A DNA stretch of 64,000 nucleotides from Terrimonas sp937888905 (GTDB lineage Bacteria > Bacteroidota > Bacteroidia > Chitinophagales > Chitinophagaceae). Positions 34,483 to 44,200 of this stretch are shown here, piece by piece (the first letter of the stretch is position 1; every line of letters starts with the position of its first letter). Made by a program: the position numbers and the translations under genes. Where the stretch lies: positions 1 to 64,000 of the forward strand of contig CALATA010000022.1 in the NCBI GenBank assembly GCA_937888905.1, in the 5' to 3' direction. Below the pieces are notes generated by a model. That model did no database searches and had not been told where the DNA came from. It saw nothing but the letters and a program-made list of their open reading frames with translations.

Positions 34483-34878
34483 CTATTTTAATCGCTCCAA
34501 TTTCCCCTTTCGCTTTACCAGGTTTTTGTAATCCCATTGTATATCCCGCGCTTTCGCCAACCACACGCGCAATAACTCAACATCCACTTGTTTCTTCTCC
34601 GTATAACGTGCTTCGGCCGCTTTGAAAGTGCCTTCCGGCTGAAGACCCGGCTCATCAAATGATTGCCCGCTCCAGAACAACAGTCGCACACTATCTTTCA
34701 GCTTGCTGTAACCCGCCACAGGATTGCCATCCAGAAACCATACAGGATGCCGGTGCCAGATCTTGTTCTCCGCTTCCGGCAGGGCTGCTGTGATCTCTTT
34801 GGCCAGCAATGCACAAATGGCTTTATCCGCAGCCGCCTGCTCGTCGTTGTAGGCTTTGATATCTTTGTTGATGGGCAT
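34483..34878 (-). CDS. DUF1801 domain protein
   Basis: A 131-residue DUF1801/YdhG-like protein. The fold's typical pattern is visible: AICALLAKEITAALPEAENKIWHRHPVWFLDGNPVAGYSKLKDSVRLLFWSG, followed by a C-terminal basic tail (KNLVKRKGKLERLK). The biochemical function of the family is unknown. The gene is convergent with the YdeI-like gene; both families often occur together in soil Bacteroidota, and several YdeI proteins carry a DUF1801-like second domain, so this neighbour may be related to the missing half of the YdeI gene. That last point is inference. Confidence 0.8.
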   Translation of the reverse strand: MPINKDIKAYNDEQAAADKAICALLAKEITAALPEAENKIWHRHPVWFLDGNPVAGYSKLKDSVRLLFWSGQSFDEPGLQPEGTFKAAEARYTEKKQVDVELLRVWLAKARDIQWDYKNLVKRKGKLERLK

Positions 34879-34915
34879 AATCGCTATTTGTCTTCAAGAT
34901 ACACCCTTCATTTCT

Positions 34916-35971
34916 TTAATTACAATAAGCGAGGCGCGGATTGTTGACCGAACTGCAACTGAAGAGGTAACGCGCCTGCGGATATTCCGCAACAGGATTA
35001 TCGGTCACTTCCAGTGGTGGCAAGGTCTGCCCGTTATAACCAGGCATCGTCACCTGCGCAGCGGACCCATTTCCCAAAGCCGTATTTTTTGCAGCGGCAT
35101 TGCCATTAAAACTGTAATCGACCATGGCATCGAGCAACCGGTACACGCCATAATAATCGTACGCATCATAAGCCGATTGCGTATTCGGCAGGGCGTGATC
35201 GGCCTTATATGTATACCCGTCGATTGTTGCAGATCTGATCAACACATAATCCTTTTCCGAAGCCGGGATATTGATGCGTTTGAACAGATCGATGGCCATG
35301 CGGTGGTCGTTGGTTTCATCGTCTGCATACACTTCGGTGATCAATTTCGTATTGGAGGGAAAGTTTGCCAGCATGGCATCGGTCAGCTGGTACGCATACC
35401 ATTGTGCCATTGCGAAAATAAACCGGCCGTCTGCACCCCAGCCCTCTTCCGTAAAGCCTTTATAAGCCAGTGCAAAACTGGCCCCTCCGCCAAACGAATG
35501 TCCCATAAAAGCCGCTTTACGCGTATCGATGATCTGCGGATAATCTGTCACCGCTTTTTTAAAACTCTGCCAGAGCGTATTGTACCGTTCATCGATGCTT
35601 ACACCGGTGGTAGGATAGGGTGCAAATACAACTGCATATCCTTTTTTCGCAATAAAATCATACAACCCGATATTATACGCGCTTTCTTCACCGCCATACG
35701 GATGAGAATAAAAAATGACCGGCACCGGCGATGTATTTCCTTTAGGATAAAATATGGTCACGTTCTTACCGGTATAAACCGGGCTCGGAAAACTCACATT
35801 GGCTACCTGGTAAGTCCCATCAGCACCGTAACCACTGGCCGGCCTTGAGATCGGACCTTCCAGATCATCATCCACATAAGTATCGGGCGGGTTATTCTTT
35901 TTACAAGAGAGCAGGACCACCAGGCCTGCCAGCAAGAAGCCATCCCTGAGAAAATGGTAGCGCATATGCAT
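34916..35971 (-). CDS. Lipoprotein alpha/beta hydrolase
   Basis: A 351-residue lipoprotein (lipobox LLSC, Cys23 counting from ATG 35971; ATG 35965 also possible). The mature part is an alpha/beta hydrolase: nucleophile elbow GHSFGGGAS near residue 155, an oxyanion-hole region VIFYSHPYGGEESAYN, and late His in KADHALPNTQ. The arrangement resembles the dienelactone-hydrolase/PET-hydrolase/chlorophyllase-like group of secreted esterases. Substrate unknown. It stands alone, with a convergent gap of 37 bases to DUF1801 on one side and the SDR gene on the other, all minus strand. Confidence 0.85.
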   Translation of the reverse strand: MHMRYHFLRDGFLLAGLVVLLSCKKNNPPDTYVDDDLEGPISRPASGYGADGTYQVANVSFPSPVYTGKNVTIFYPKGNTSPVPVIFYSHPYGGEESAYNIGLYDFIAKKGYAVVFAPYPTTGVSIDERYNTLWQSFKKAVTDYPQIIDTRKAAFMGHSFGGGASFALAYKGFTEEGWGADGRFIFAMAQWYAYQLTDAMLANFPSNTKLITEVYADDETNDHRMAIDLFKRINIPASEKDYVLIRSATIDGYTYKADHALPNTQSAYDAYDYYGVYRLLDAMVDYSFNGNAAAKNTALGNGSAAQVTMPGYNGQTLPPLEVTDNPVAEYPQARYLFSCSSVNNPRLAYCN

Positions 35972-36033
35972 TTAATTTTCGACAGTTGTTGGACAATAGT
36001 CTTCTCCAAACGTTTAATCCCTCAACTTGTTTT

Positions 36034-36792
36034 TTACGACACCCTGATCTTCGGAAATCCTCCATCCACAAATACTTCTGAACCATGCATAAATGATGAT
36101 TCGTCCGATGCCAGGAACGACACTACCTTCGCTACTTCCTCCGGTTGACCAAATCGCGCCAGCGGTACTTGCGGCGCAAAAGATGCTTTAAACTGCTCAT
36201 ATTGCTCCAATGTCAGATTGGATCGCTGAAAATAATTGGTTTCGATCGGGCCGGGACTGACCGCGTTGATACGGATACCTTTCGGTGCCAGTTCTGCTGC
36301 AAATGTTTTAAGAAAAGATTGCACGGCCGCCTTGGCTGCGGAATAAATGGCAGAGTTGGGCATTCCTATTTCCGTAACGATTGATGTATTTAAAATGATC
36401 GCACTTCCTCTTTTCATCAATGGCAACAACTGTTGTACGGTAAACAAAGTGCCTTTGACGATGATGTTGAATAGTTCATCAAAATGTTTTTCATCAATCA
36501 GTTCTATGGGTGCATATTTTCCGATGCCTGCGTTGACATATAAAATATCCAGCGATGGATAAATAGCTTCTGTCTGTTCACGCAACTGCTTTAGGTCACT
36601 CATCTTTCCCGCATCGGAAACAATACCGCTTGCACTTTCTCCAAGTTCTTTTACGGTTTCTTCAACGGTTTCCTTGTGTCGTCCGGTGATGATGACCTTT
36701 GCTCCGTTGGTTATAAAATCTGCTGCCGTGGCTTTTCCGATTCCGCTCGTAGCACCGGTGACCAGTGCTGTTTTGTTTTCCAGTTTACGCAT
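36034..36792 (-). CDS. Short-chain dehydrogenase/reductase
   Basis: A 252-residue classical SDR using NAD(P)H. Cofactor motif TGATSGIG (12-19), NAG at YVNAGIGKYAP, catalytic Ser in LNTSIV, Tyr/Lys in YSAAK, the PGPIETNYF segment and the C-terminal SFLASDESSFMHGSEVFVDGG block are all present. Arg in GRHKE after the second beta strand suggests NADPH preference. Length is normal. It lies 72 bases downstream of the Ada-like gene on the same strand; a shared message is possible. Substrate cannot be assigned. Confidence 0.95.
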   Translation of the reverse strand: MRKLENKTALVTGATSGIGKATAADFITNGAKVIITGRHKETVEETVKELGESASGIVSDAGKMSDLKQLREQTEAIYPSLDILYVNAGIGKYAPIELIDEKHFDELFNIIVKGTLFTVQQLLPLMKRGSAIILNTSIVTEIGMPNSAIYSAAKAAVQSFLKTFAAELAPKGIRINAVSPGPIETNYFQRSNLTLEQYEQFKASFAPQVPLARFGQPEEVAKVVSFLASDESSFMHGSEVFVDGGFPKIRVS

Positions 36793-36864
36793 AAAAATTG
36801 TTGTTTGTATTTTATGCGAAACTGGTTGATTATTTGGTGAAGAAAAATCCGGTTCCTGCTGTTT

Positions 36865-37725
36865 TTACTCCGCAGTTTCTATCATGGCATTTTCCCAACC
36901 GATGATGGCTGTCTTGCGCGTGGTGCCCCACATGTATTGTCCGATAACACCTGATGACCGGATCACGCGGTGACAGGGAATTAAAAACGCCACGGGATTG
37001 TCGCCCACTGCCGTGCCTACCGCGCGCGATGCACCGGCATTACCAATGCGTTCCGCTACCGTACCATAAGTAGATAACCGACCCATCGGTATTTTCAACA
37101 AACTCTCCCATACTTTCAATTGAAAGTCCGTACCGCGCAGGTGCAACCGGATTTCCGTGAGCTTTGTCCAGTCACGTTGAAAAAGTTGCAGCGCAATTTC
37201 CTGATGCGGACTTGCTCCCTCCACATAGCTGGCATTCGGAAATTTTTGTTGCAGATCGTAGAATGCTTTTTGCCGGTCGGCTTCGAAGGCCATATAACAA
37301 ATACCTTTTTCCGTTGAAGCGATAATTAGTTGCCCGAACGGACTTTGTGCAAATGAATAACGGATGGAAAGTTGCGCGCCACCATGCCGGTACTCCGCCG
37401 GCGTCATGCCTTCCATTTTTATAAATAATTCATGCAGGCGGCTGGTGCTGGACAATCCTGTTTCAAAAGTGGCATCGAAGACCGTTGCCTGTTTATCTTT
37501 TTCCAATATGGATTTCGCGTGTTCAACGCTGATGTATTGCAGAAATTTTTTCGGGCTTGTACCGGCCCACTCGGTGAACAGCCGTTGGAAATGTGCAGGA
37601 CTTAAATGCACTTGCTCTGCAATTTCCTCCAAACCGGGCTGATCGCGAAAATTATCGCGGATAAAGTCGATTGCTTTGGCAATCCGTTCGTAATTCAATG
37701 TTGCCTGCGAGATCATGCTACTCAT
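36865..37725 (-). CDS. AraC domain-O6-methylguanine-DNA methyltransferase fusion (Ada-like)
   Basis: A 286-residue protein combining an AraC helix-turn-helix (about 10-110: LEEIAEQVHLSPAHFQRLFTEWAG through EGMTPAEYRH) with the alkyltransferase domain of Ada/Ogt. The active-site motif PCHRV is intact (Cys251), preceded by the helix-turn-helix-like segment MGRLSTYGTVAERIGN and by GASRAVGTAVGDNPVAFLI. The zinc-binding N-terminal methyl-phosphotriester domain of E. coli Ada is absent, so DNA repair is expected but methylation-triggered transcription would have to work differently. CATTTTTG 15 bases before ATG 37725 may be its -7 element. The SDR gene follows. Confidence 0.93.
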   Translation of the reverse strand: MSSMISQATLNYERIAKAIDFIRDNFRDQPGLEEIAEQVHLSPAHFQRLFTEWAGTSPKKFLQYISVEHAKSILEKDKQATVFDATFETGLSSTSRLHELFIKMEGMTPAEYRHGGAQLSIRYSFAQSPFGQLIIASTEKGICYMAFEADRQKAFYDLQQKFPNASYVEGASPHQEIALQLFQRDWTKLTEIRLHLRGTDFQLKVWESLLKIPMGRLSTYGTVAERIGNAGASRAVGTAVGDNPVAFLIPCHRVIRSSGVIGQYMWGTTRKTAIIGWENAMIETAE

Positions 37726-37785
37726 TTAACTGCAAAAATGAGTTTTTCATACAGCATAAAAAATCCGGATCGTGCGGGATTGCTA

Positions 37786-38229
37786 CTACTTTACTTGCTC
37801 AAACCACCACTCACCACTACAGATCAATTGATAAGGACCTTCGTCATCCACAAAAGATTGTACAATCTCCCAATGGCCACGAAACGAATGTCTGCGGGAA
37901 AAAAAGCCTTTTGTATATAGGCCATGATGAACAATCTCATAAGGAGGTTTATCGCGATCTACACTATAATGCCCATGTTCGTCTGTCAACAACAGCGCAG
38001 GGTAGCGTTTAATAAAACGAATCTGTCCCGTGGTCACATCTCCCTCCACCGTAGCAGGCTCATTGAATAACTCACGGGTAAAGCAGTCCTCGCAGGTACC
38101 TTTGAAAAGATGTCCCTCGAATTGAAGGTGCAACGAAAATTCTTCCCGCCTTCCCTGTACTTCGTCCGGATAGCCATCACCGTAAATGTATTCGCCTTTC
38201 CAGATGCCATTGAACTTTTCCCTGTTCAT
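37786..38229 (-). CDS. Hypothetical cytoplasmic protein
   Basis: A 147-residue soluble protein with no signal peptide or membrane helix. It is rich in aromatic and acidic residues and predicted to be mostly beta (FNGIWKGEYIYG, FSLHLQFEGHLFKGTCEDCF, FRGHWEIVQSF, ICSGEWWFEQ), similar in feel to small lipocalin-like or DUF barrel proteins. It contains a CEDC pair. No family is recognised. TATCTTTA 14 bases before the ATG on this strand (plus positions 38236-38243) is a likely -7 element. Divergent from the aldo/keto reductase gene, start codons about 50 bases apart. Confidence 0.65.
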   Translation of the reverse strand: MNREKFNGIWKGEYIYGDGYPDEVQGRREEFSLHLQFEGHLFKGTCEDCFTRELFNEPATVEGDVTTGQIRFIKRYPALLLTDEHGHYSVDRDKPPYEIVHHGLYTKGFFSRRHSFRGHWEIVQSFVDDEGPYQLICSGEWWFEQVK

Positions 38230-38278
38230 ATTGGTTAAAGATAAGGCTCGCGCCGATTACGATAAAAACAAAGCATTT

Positions 38279-39280
38279 ATGAAATACAGGAAACTGGGAA
38301 CCACCAACGAACAATTATCCGCCATAGGACTCGGGTGTATGGGAATGAGCTTCGCCTACGGTCCCACCGATGATAAAGAAAGCATTGCCACGCTCGAAAA
38401 AGCCCTCGACCTCGGCATCAACTTCTGGGATACCGCCGACATGTATGCCAATGGCGCCAACGAAGAACTCATTTCCAAAGTTCTCGTGCCCAACCGCGAC
38501 AAAGTATTCATTGCTACCAAATTCGGCTTCCGGTTTAAAGACGGTGTTGCCGGACCAAGCAATGCATCCGGCACTTACTTCGACGGTTCGCCCGCCTGGA
38601 TCAGACAAGCCGTGGAGAAAAGTCTGCAACGGCTAAAGATAGACACCATCGATCTCTACTATGCGCACCGTATTGATCCAAATATTCCTGTTGAAGATAC
38701 TGTTGGCGCTATGGCCGAACTGGTAAAAGAAGGAAAGGTTCGCTATCTCGGCCTGAGCGAAGCCTCAGCCGCTTCCATAAGAAAAGCGCATGCCGTTCAC
38801 CCGATCGCCGCATTACAAAGCGAATACTCCCTGCTCACACGGGATGTGGAAGCAGAAATCTTACCAACCATCCGCGAACTCGGTATCAGCCTTGTTCCTT
38901 ATTCGCCACTCGCAAGAGGACTCGTGACCAACACATTGAATATGGATACACTGGCAGAAACGGATTTCAGAAGAACATTGCCGCGCTACCAGCAGGAACA
39001 TTTACAAAACAACCAGTCCCTGGTCAATGAGTTTGCCGCGCTGGCCAAAGACAAAAATGCCACACCTGCACAACTTGCATTGGCCTGGGTACTCGCGCAG
39101 GGAGATGATATCATTCCCATTCCCGGTACCAAAAAAAGAAAATACCTCGAAGATAACGCCGGCTCGATTGATGTGGAATTGTCTGCAGCCGATCTTGCCA
39201 CCATCGATGCTTTACTAAAAAAATATCCCGATACGGGAGCCCGTTATAGCGAAGGCTCTATGAAACTCGTGAATAATTAA
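38279..39280 (+). CDS. Aldo/keto reductase
   Basis: A 333-residue NADPH-dependent aldo/keto reductase. Catalytic tetrad: Asp51 and Tyr56 in FWDTADMYANG, Lys81 in FIATKFGF, and His in YYAHRID (about 129). The C-terminal cofactor segment IPIPGTKKRKYLEDN is present. I start at ATG 38279, which gives the canonical MKYRKLGTT N-terminus; the frame extends further upstream but that part overlaps the divergent gene and lacks similarity. It resembles AKR11/13-type enzymes that reduce small aldehydes and ketones. Monocistronic and convergent with the efflux gene. Confidence 0.95.
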   Translation: MKYRKLGTTNEQLSAIGLGCMGMSFAYGPTDDKESIATLEKALDLGINFWDTADMYANGANEELISKVLVPNRDKVFIATKFGFRFKDGVAGPSNASGTYFDGSPAWIRQAVEKSLQRLKIDTIDLYYAHRIDPNIPVEDTVGAMAELVKEGKVRYLGLSEASAASIRKAHAVHPIAALQSEYSLLTRDVEAEILPTIRELGISLVPYSPLARGLVTNTLNMDTLAETDFRRTLPRYQQEHLQNNQSLVNEFAALAKDKNATPAQLALAWVLAQGDDIIPIPGTKKRKYLEDNAGSIDVELSAADLATIDALLKKYPDTGARYSEGSMKLVNN

Positions 39281-39294
39281 ATCAAAAAAGACCG

Positions 39295-40479
39295 CTATTT
39301 CTTCTCCGGCGCAGGCGCGAATGCCAGCAAAGTAGCTGCTAGCCCAATCAGGAGAAAGGCGACGATGAGTGCAATTAGCCCGTGCTTCAGTTGTCCGCTG
39401 ACCACAGCCCCCGCTGCAGCGCCTACGGCAAAAAACAAGGTGCCGTATACCGATGATGCTACGCCTGCTTTATCACCCATCGGCTCCAATGCGAGGGCAC
39501 TGCTGTTGGGCTCCACAGCCAGGTTGATACCGAGCAGGGCAGCCACGGCGATAAAAAACAATACCATCGGAGGAGGATCGCCAAGCCAGCATGTGCTGAT
39601 CAATAACAATAACGCTACCGCTGTATAGACAATAAGCAAAATGCGTATCACTTTTTGCGCACCGAGGCAGACTGATAAACGTGAATTCATCAATGCGCAG
39701 CCGGCCATGAACAACCCGATGCCCCCAAACACCCAGGGAAAAAGATCCGGCCGCTGATAAAACTCTCCCACAATTCTTTCCGAACTGCCCACCCATGAAC
39801 TCAATCCCGTAAACAACAAAGTAGTCACCGCGGTATAGCGCAGGAAGGTGCGGTTGGTCAATACTGCCTGTAACGAAGCCTTAACGGTACTCCATTTCAG
39901 CGCCGTCCGGTTTTGTTTGGACAACGATTCTTCCAGGCGAAAGGACCAGCAGAAAACAATGACTGCAAAAACGGGTGCGGACAGAAAGACGGCTTGCCAG
40001 GAAGCGATCTTCAATAGAAACATACCGAGAAAAGGTGCCAGTACCGGTGTAAAGAGAAAGATCGTAAAGACCAGCGAGAGAATCCGCGCCATTTCATCAC
40101 CGGCATAACGGTCGCGGATGCCCGCGATAGTTGTCATGAAAACGGCTGAAGCACCCACACCCGCTACAAACCGCGCGATCAGCATGATCTCGAACGTTGG
40201 CGCAAAGGCTGCCACCACACCTCCCGCAATATATAATGGAAAGCCAGTGCGCAGGATAACCAGGCGTCCCAGCCTGTCAGACAAGACGCCAAACAACAAT
40301 TGCGCTATCTGCCCAAGGAAAAAAAACGAAACGATCTGTGCGGTAGCACCCGGATTATCCTGCAATCCAAAATGGACCCGAAGCCCGGCGAATGCCGGTA
40401 GCATTACATCGATGCCCAGTGCTGTCAGCATCATCGTACTCGCCGACAACGAGATAAATTCCCCCGATCTCATCTTCAT
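39295..40479 (-). CDS. Bcr/CflA-family multidrug efflux MFS transporter
   Basis: A 394-residue inner-membrane drug/H+ antiporter of the Bcr/CflA subfamily. Twelve hydrophobic helices can be traced. Motif A after helix 2 is seen as GVLSDRLGRLVILRTG, the helix 4-5 region as ARFVAGVGASAVFMT and AGIRDRY, and the helix 1 start as MLTALGIDVMLPAF, which is typical of this subfamily. It is convergent with the aldo/keto reductase (14-base gap). Substrates not inferable; bicyclomycin or chloramphenicol-like compounds are known for relatives. Confidence 0.92.
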   Translation of the reverse strand: MKMRSGEFISLSASTMMLTALGIDVMLPAFAGLRVHFGLQDNPGATAQIVSFFFLGQIAQLLFGVLSDRLGRLVILRTGFPLYIAGGVVAAFAPTFEIMLIARFVAGVGASAVFMTTIAGIRDRYAGDEMARILSLVFTIFLFTPVLAPFLGMFLLKIASWQAVFLSAPVFAVIVFCWSFRLEESLSKQNRTALKWSTVKASLQAVLTNRTFLRYTAVTTLLFTGLSSWVGSSERIVGEFYQRPDLFPWVFGGIGLFMAGCALMNSRLSVCLGAQKVIRILLIVYTAVALLLLISTCWLGDPPPMVLFFIAVAALLGINLAVEPNSSALALEPMGDKAGVASSVYGTLFFAVGAAAGAVVSGQLKHGLIALIVAFLLIGLAATLLAFAPAPEKK

Positions 40480-40553
40480 TTTGTAAAGCTATCGCCTGCC
40501 GTCGACTTTGACGGGGTGTAAACGAGACATCCTCGCAGGTATGGTTGGACATT

Positions 40554-41165
40554 TTATTTTTTGCCAAAAGAACAGAACACAAAATTCTGAGTAGTGCCGA
40601 AGGGTGTATGGTGATCTTCCCGTTTACAGAATATCTTCTTCATTCCAGTTGCACTGAATACCGCCGGCAGTGTCTGTTCATCGTATTGGCTGATTTCAAG
40701 TCCGCTGCATTTTTTGGGACCCTCAACGGAGAAGGTGCCAACAATGGCATAGTTGGTTACGGCCTGAGCTACCAGTTGCCGGTAGCGCCCGATCGCATTT
40801 TTATTCGTAAGAAAATGAAATGCCGCACGGTCGTGCCACAGTTCATATTGTTCTGACGGTTTAAAGTCAAGAATGTCCGTTACGATCCATTTAACCAGCG
40901 ATGCTTTTAGCCCAAGCCGTTTTTTTGCGCGTTCAATGGCGGCAGCTGATATATCGAGGACGGTGATGTTGGTATACCCCTCTTCCAATAAATGGTCAAC
41001 CAGGTTGCTGTCACCTCCACCTATGTCGATAATAGCTGCGTGCCTGGCAATACCTGTTTGCCGGATCATCTCCAGCGATATGGCAGGACGGCTCTGCGTC
41101 CAGCTTACCTCATGAGGCTGTTTTGTTTCGTATATTTTTTCCCAATGATCCTTGCGTTCGTTCAT
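40554..41165 (-). CDS. Class I SAM-dependent methyltransferase
   Basis: A 203-residue methyltransferase. Motif I is AAIIDIGGGDSN (about 43-54), motif II VLDISAAAIERAKKRL, motif III-like KWIVTDILDF, and the motif IV-like WHDRAAFHFLT region. The short family with N-terminal HWEKIYETKQPHEVSW resembles small bacterial methyltransferases annotated as thiopurine- or tellurite-type relatives; the acceptor is unknown. TAAATTGT 11 bases before the ATG could be a -7 element. It sits between the Bcr/CflA gene and the T9SS protein gene. Confidence 0.92.
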   Translation of the reverse strand: MNERKDHWEKIYETKQPHEVSWTQSRPAISLEMIRQTGIARHAAIIDIGGGDSNLVDHLLEEGYTNITVLDISAAAIERAKKRLGLKASLVKWIVTDILDFKPSEQYELWHDRAAFHFLTNKNAIGRYRQLVAQAVTNYAIVGTFSVEGPKKCSGLEISQYDEQTLPAVFSATGMKKIFCKREDHHTPFGTTQNFVFCSFGKK

Positions 41166-41177
41166 GCTACAATTTAA

Positions 41178-41207
41178 TTAAAAAAAAGCGGCCGTTGCCG
41201 GCCGCTT
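41178..41207 (-). terminator. Intrinsic terminator of the T9SS protein gene
   Basis: On the minus strand AAGCGGCCG and CGGCCGCTT pair around GCAA and are followed by a run of T residues. It lies 26-55 bases beyond the stop codon of the large repeat protein. Confidence 0.92.
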
Positions 41208-41232
41208 CGTTGTAACGATTCTATGCTCAGGG

Positions 41233-44200
41233 TTAATTCTGCTTGAGGACTTTGATTTCTCCCTTGTGGCCGCCACCGCGACCCAGGGAGATGATATACA
41301 TACCAGCCACTTTTCCGGTAAGGTCAACCTGGAACTGGTTCCAGCCTTTGCGCAACGGAATCTGCTGACGCTGTACCAGTCTGCCGGTGATGTCTGTTAC
41401 ATCGATCGTCCAGTTGGATGCGATAGTCACCAACGCTTTCACCGTCACCTGTCCTTGTGTCGGATTAGGATATGCCTGGATTTCCAGCAAGCTGCTTCTG
41501 CCATTGCAGGTTTGAAGGTCAAACACTTTAGAAGTAGCAACCGTACAACCATTACCATCGGTATAGCTATACTGGATGGTGTTGGCACCGGCGGCAGGAA
41601 TTTCAAGATTCCAGGTAGTGCCGGTTACACCGGTTCCGGTAAATGTGCCACCTGAAGGCGTAGCTGTTAATTGCACCGTACGGTCTTGCAAACAAATTTC
41701 TGCCGGCGTAGTGATCACCGGTTGAGGAAGTGCGTATACGGTGAGCGTTACTTCGTTGGAGAAAATAGTGGTACAGGTTCCGGCTATTCTTACACGATAG
41801 CGTGTGCCACTTTGTGTTGTTGTTGTATTGGACACTGTATATGATGCTGCTGTTGCGCCACTCACATTTACCCATGATCCGCTTTCAAAACGCTGCCACT
41901 GATAGCTCACCACATTGCTGGAGGCAACGGTGAAGGTGGCATTCAGTCCTGCGCATACGGCACGGTTAACAGGTTGCGTGGCGATCACCGGCAACTGGCC
42001 ATCGTTAACGGTTACAGTGAATGAACAGGTTGAGCTGTTACCGCAGGCATCAGTCGCTGTTGCCGTTACGGTTGTTGTGCCCAGGGCAAATACAGATCCT
42101 GATGCAGGAAGGGTTGTAATGGTCACCGCACCACCGCAGTTGTCGGTAGCATTCACGGTAAAGTTCACCACTGCATTACAAGAACCGATTGGCGAGCTGA
42201 CAGTAATGTTGGCAGGACAGGTGATTACCGGAGCTGTCTGATCATTAACAGTGATGATCTGTGTACAGTTTGCGGTATTCCCTGCCGCATCTGTTGCACG
42301 ATATGTTCTGGTGATCGTGTATCTGTTGGCACAGGTCTGGTTGCTGATCACATCACTCACATGGGTTACCACTACACCAGAACAATTATCTATTGCCGTT
42401 ACGCTTGCGGGAGCAGGAGTCGGCACGTTACCCGCGCAGCTTACTGTTACAGGAGCAAGGCAGGTGATAACAGGGCTCTGTGTATCGTTTACTGTAACAG
42501 TGAATGAACAATTTGTCGTACCACAGCTATTGGTAGCCGTCAACGTTACGGTTGTTACACCCACGTTGAATGTGGATCCGCTACCGGTACCACTGCCGCT
42601 TCCGGTGGTAGCACCGGTGAAGGCATAAGTGATCGACGGAGCCGGGATACCTGTTGCAGTTGCCGTATAGGTTGCAGGCGCGCCGCAGGTATTGGTGACG
42701 TTGTTCAACGTGATGTTGGCAGGACAAACAATTGTCGGAGCCGCACCAACAGTTACCGTTGCGGTGACCGGCGTACCGGAACAACCATTTGCCACAGGCG
42801 TAATGATAAACGTTACGGTTACCGGGTTGGTAGTTGTATTGGTCAATGTACCGGAAATATTTCCTGTGCCGCTGGCAGCGATGCCGGTGGCAGCAGTGGT
42901 ATTATCTCTTGTCCAGTTGAAGGTAGTACCCGTTACGTTACCAGTGATAACGATAGGAGTAATGGCACCGGAACAAACAGTTTGTGCCGCCGGAGTTACC
43001 ACAGCGGTAGCCTGCGGATATACAGTAACAGTGGTAGTGACTGGTGCACCCGGGCAGCCATTCGCTGTTGGTGTAACGGTAAAGGTTACAGTTGCAGTTG
43101 AGTTGGTCGTATTCACCAAAGAACCGCTGATGTTGCCTGAACCGCTGGCTGCAATCCCTGTTACGGAAGACGTGTTGTCTCTTGTCCAGTTATAGGTGGT
43201 GCCGGAAACTGGTCCGGACAGTGTGATAGTGGAAATGTTTGCACCGGAACAAATCGTCTGCGGTGTCAATGCATTTACAGCCGGAGTAGGGTTAACAAGC
43301 ACTGTTGCTGTTGCGGCAGTGCCCGGGCAGCCATTGGCTGTTGGCGTAACAGTAAAGGTCACCGTTACAGGCGCGTTGGTGGTGTTCACGAGTGATCCGC
43401 TGATGTTTCCAGAACCGCTCGCAGCAATACCCGTTACAGAAGAAGTATTATCTCTTGTCCAGTTATAAACGGTACCGGTTGCATTACCGCTGAATGCAAT
43501 AGCCGTGATCGCGCTGCCGGAACAAATGGTCTGACTGGTTGGAGTGGCCACCACGTTCACAGCAGGATTAACAACAACAGTAACCGTTACCGCCGTACCG
43601 GGGCAACCATTGGCTGTTGGCGTAACAGTAAAGGTCACCGTTACAGGCGCGCTCGTAGCATTCACCAGCGTTCCGCTGATGTTTCCAGAACCGCTCGCAG
43701 CTATGCCCGTTACAGAAGAAGTATTGTCTCTGGTCCAGTTATAAATAGTACCGGTTGCGTTACCGCTGAATGTGATAGCCGTGATCGCACCGCCGGAACA
43801 AATGGTCTGGCTGGTTGGGGTGGCTACTACATTTACAGAAGGGTTGACGGTAACCGTAGCAGTTACCGGCGTACCGGGGCAGCTATTTATAACAGGTGTG
43901 GCGGTAAACGTTACCGTTACAGGTGCGCTGGTATTGTTAACGAGCGAACCGCTGATATCACCTGAACCACTTGCAGCAATACCGGTTACGGAGCCTGCAT
44001 TATCTCTTGTCCAGTTGTAAACGGCTCCGGACACATTGCCTGTAAAGGCTATGGAAGTAATGGCATTACCCGAACAAACCGACTGGCTGCTAACAGATGC
44101 CGAGACAGTTGGGATCGGATTAACGGTTATATCAAAACTAAGCGGTGTGCCGGTGCAGCCATTTGCCGAAGGCGTAACAGTGAAGGTTACGATTACAGGA

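Noticed and set aside
34856..35848. A 330-codon plus-strand open frame.
   Set aside because: It is antisense to the alpha/beta hydrolase gene, which has a lipobox and GHSFGG motif; the antisense product shows no family pattern.
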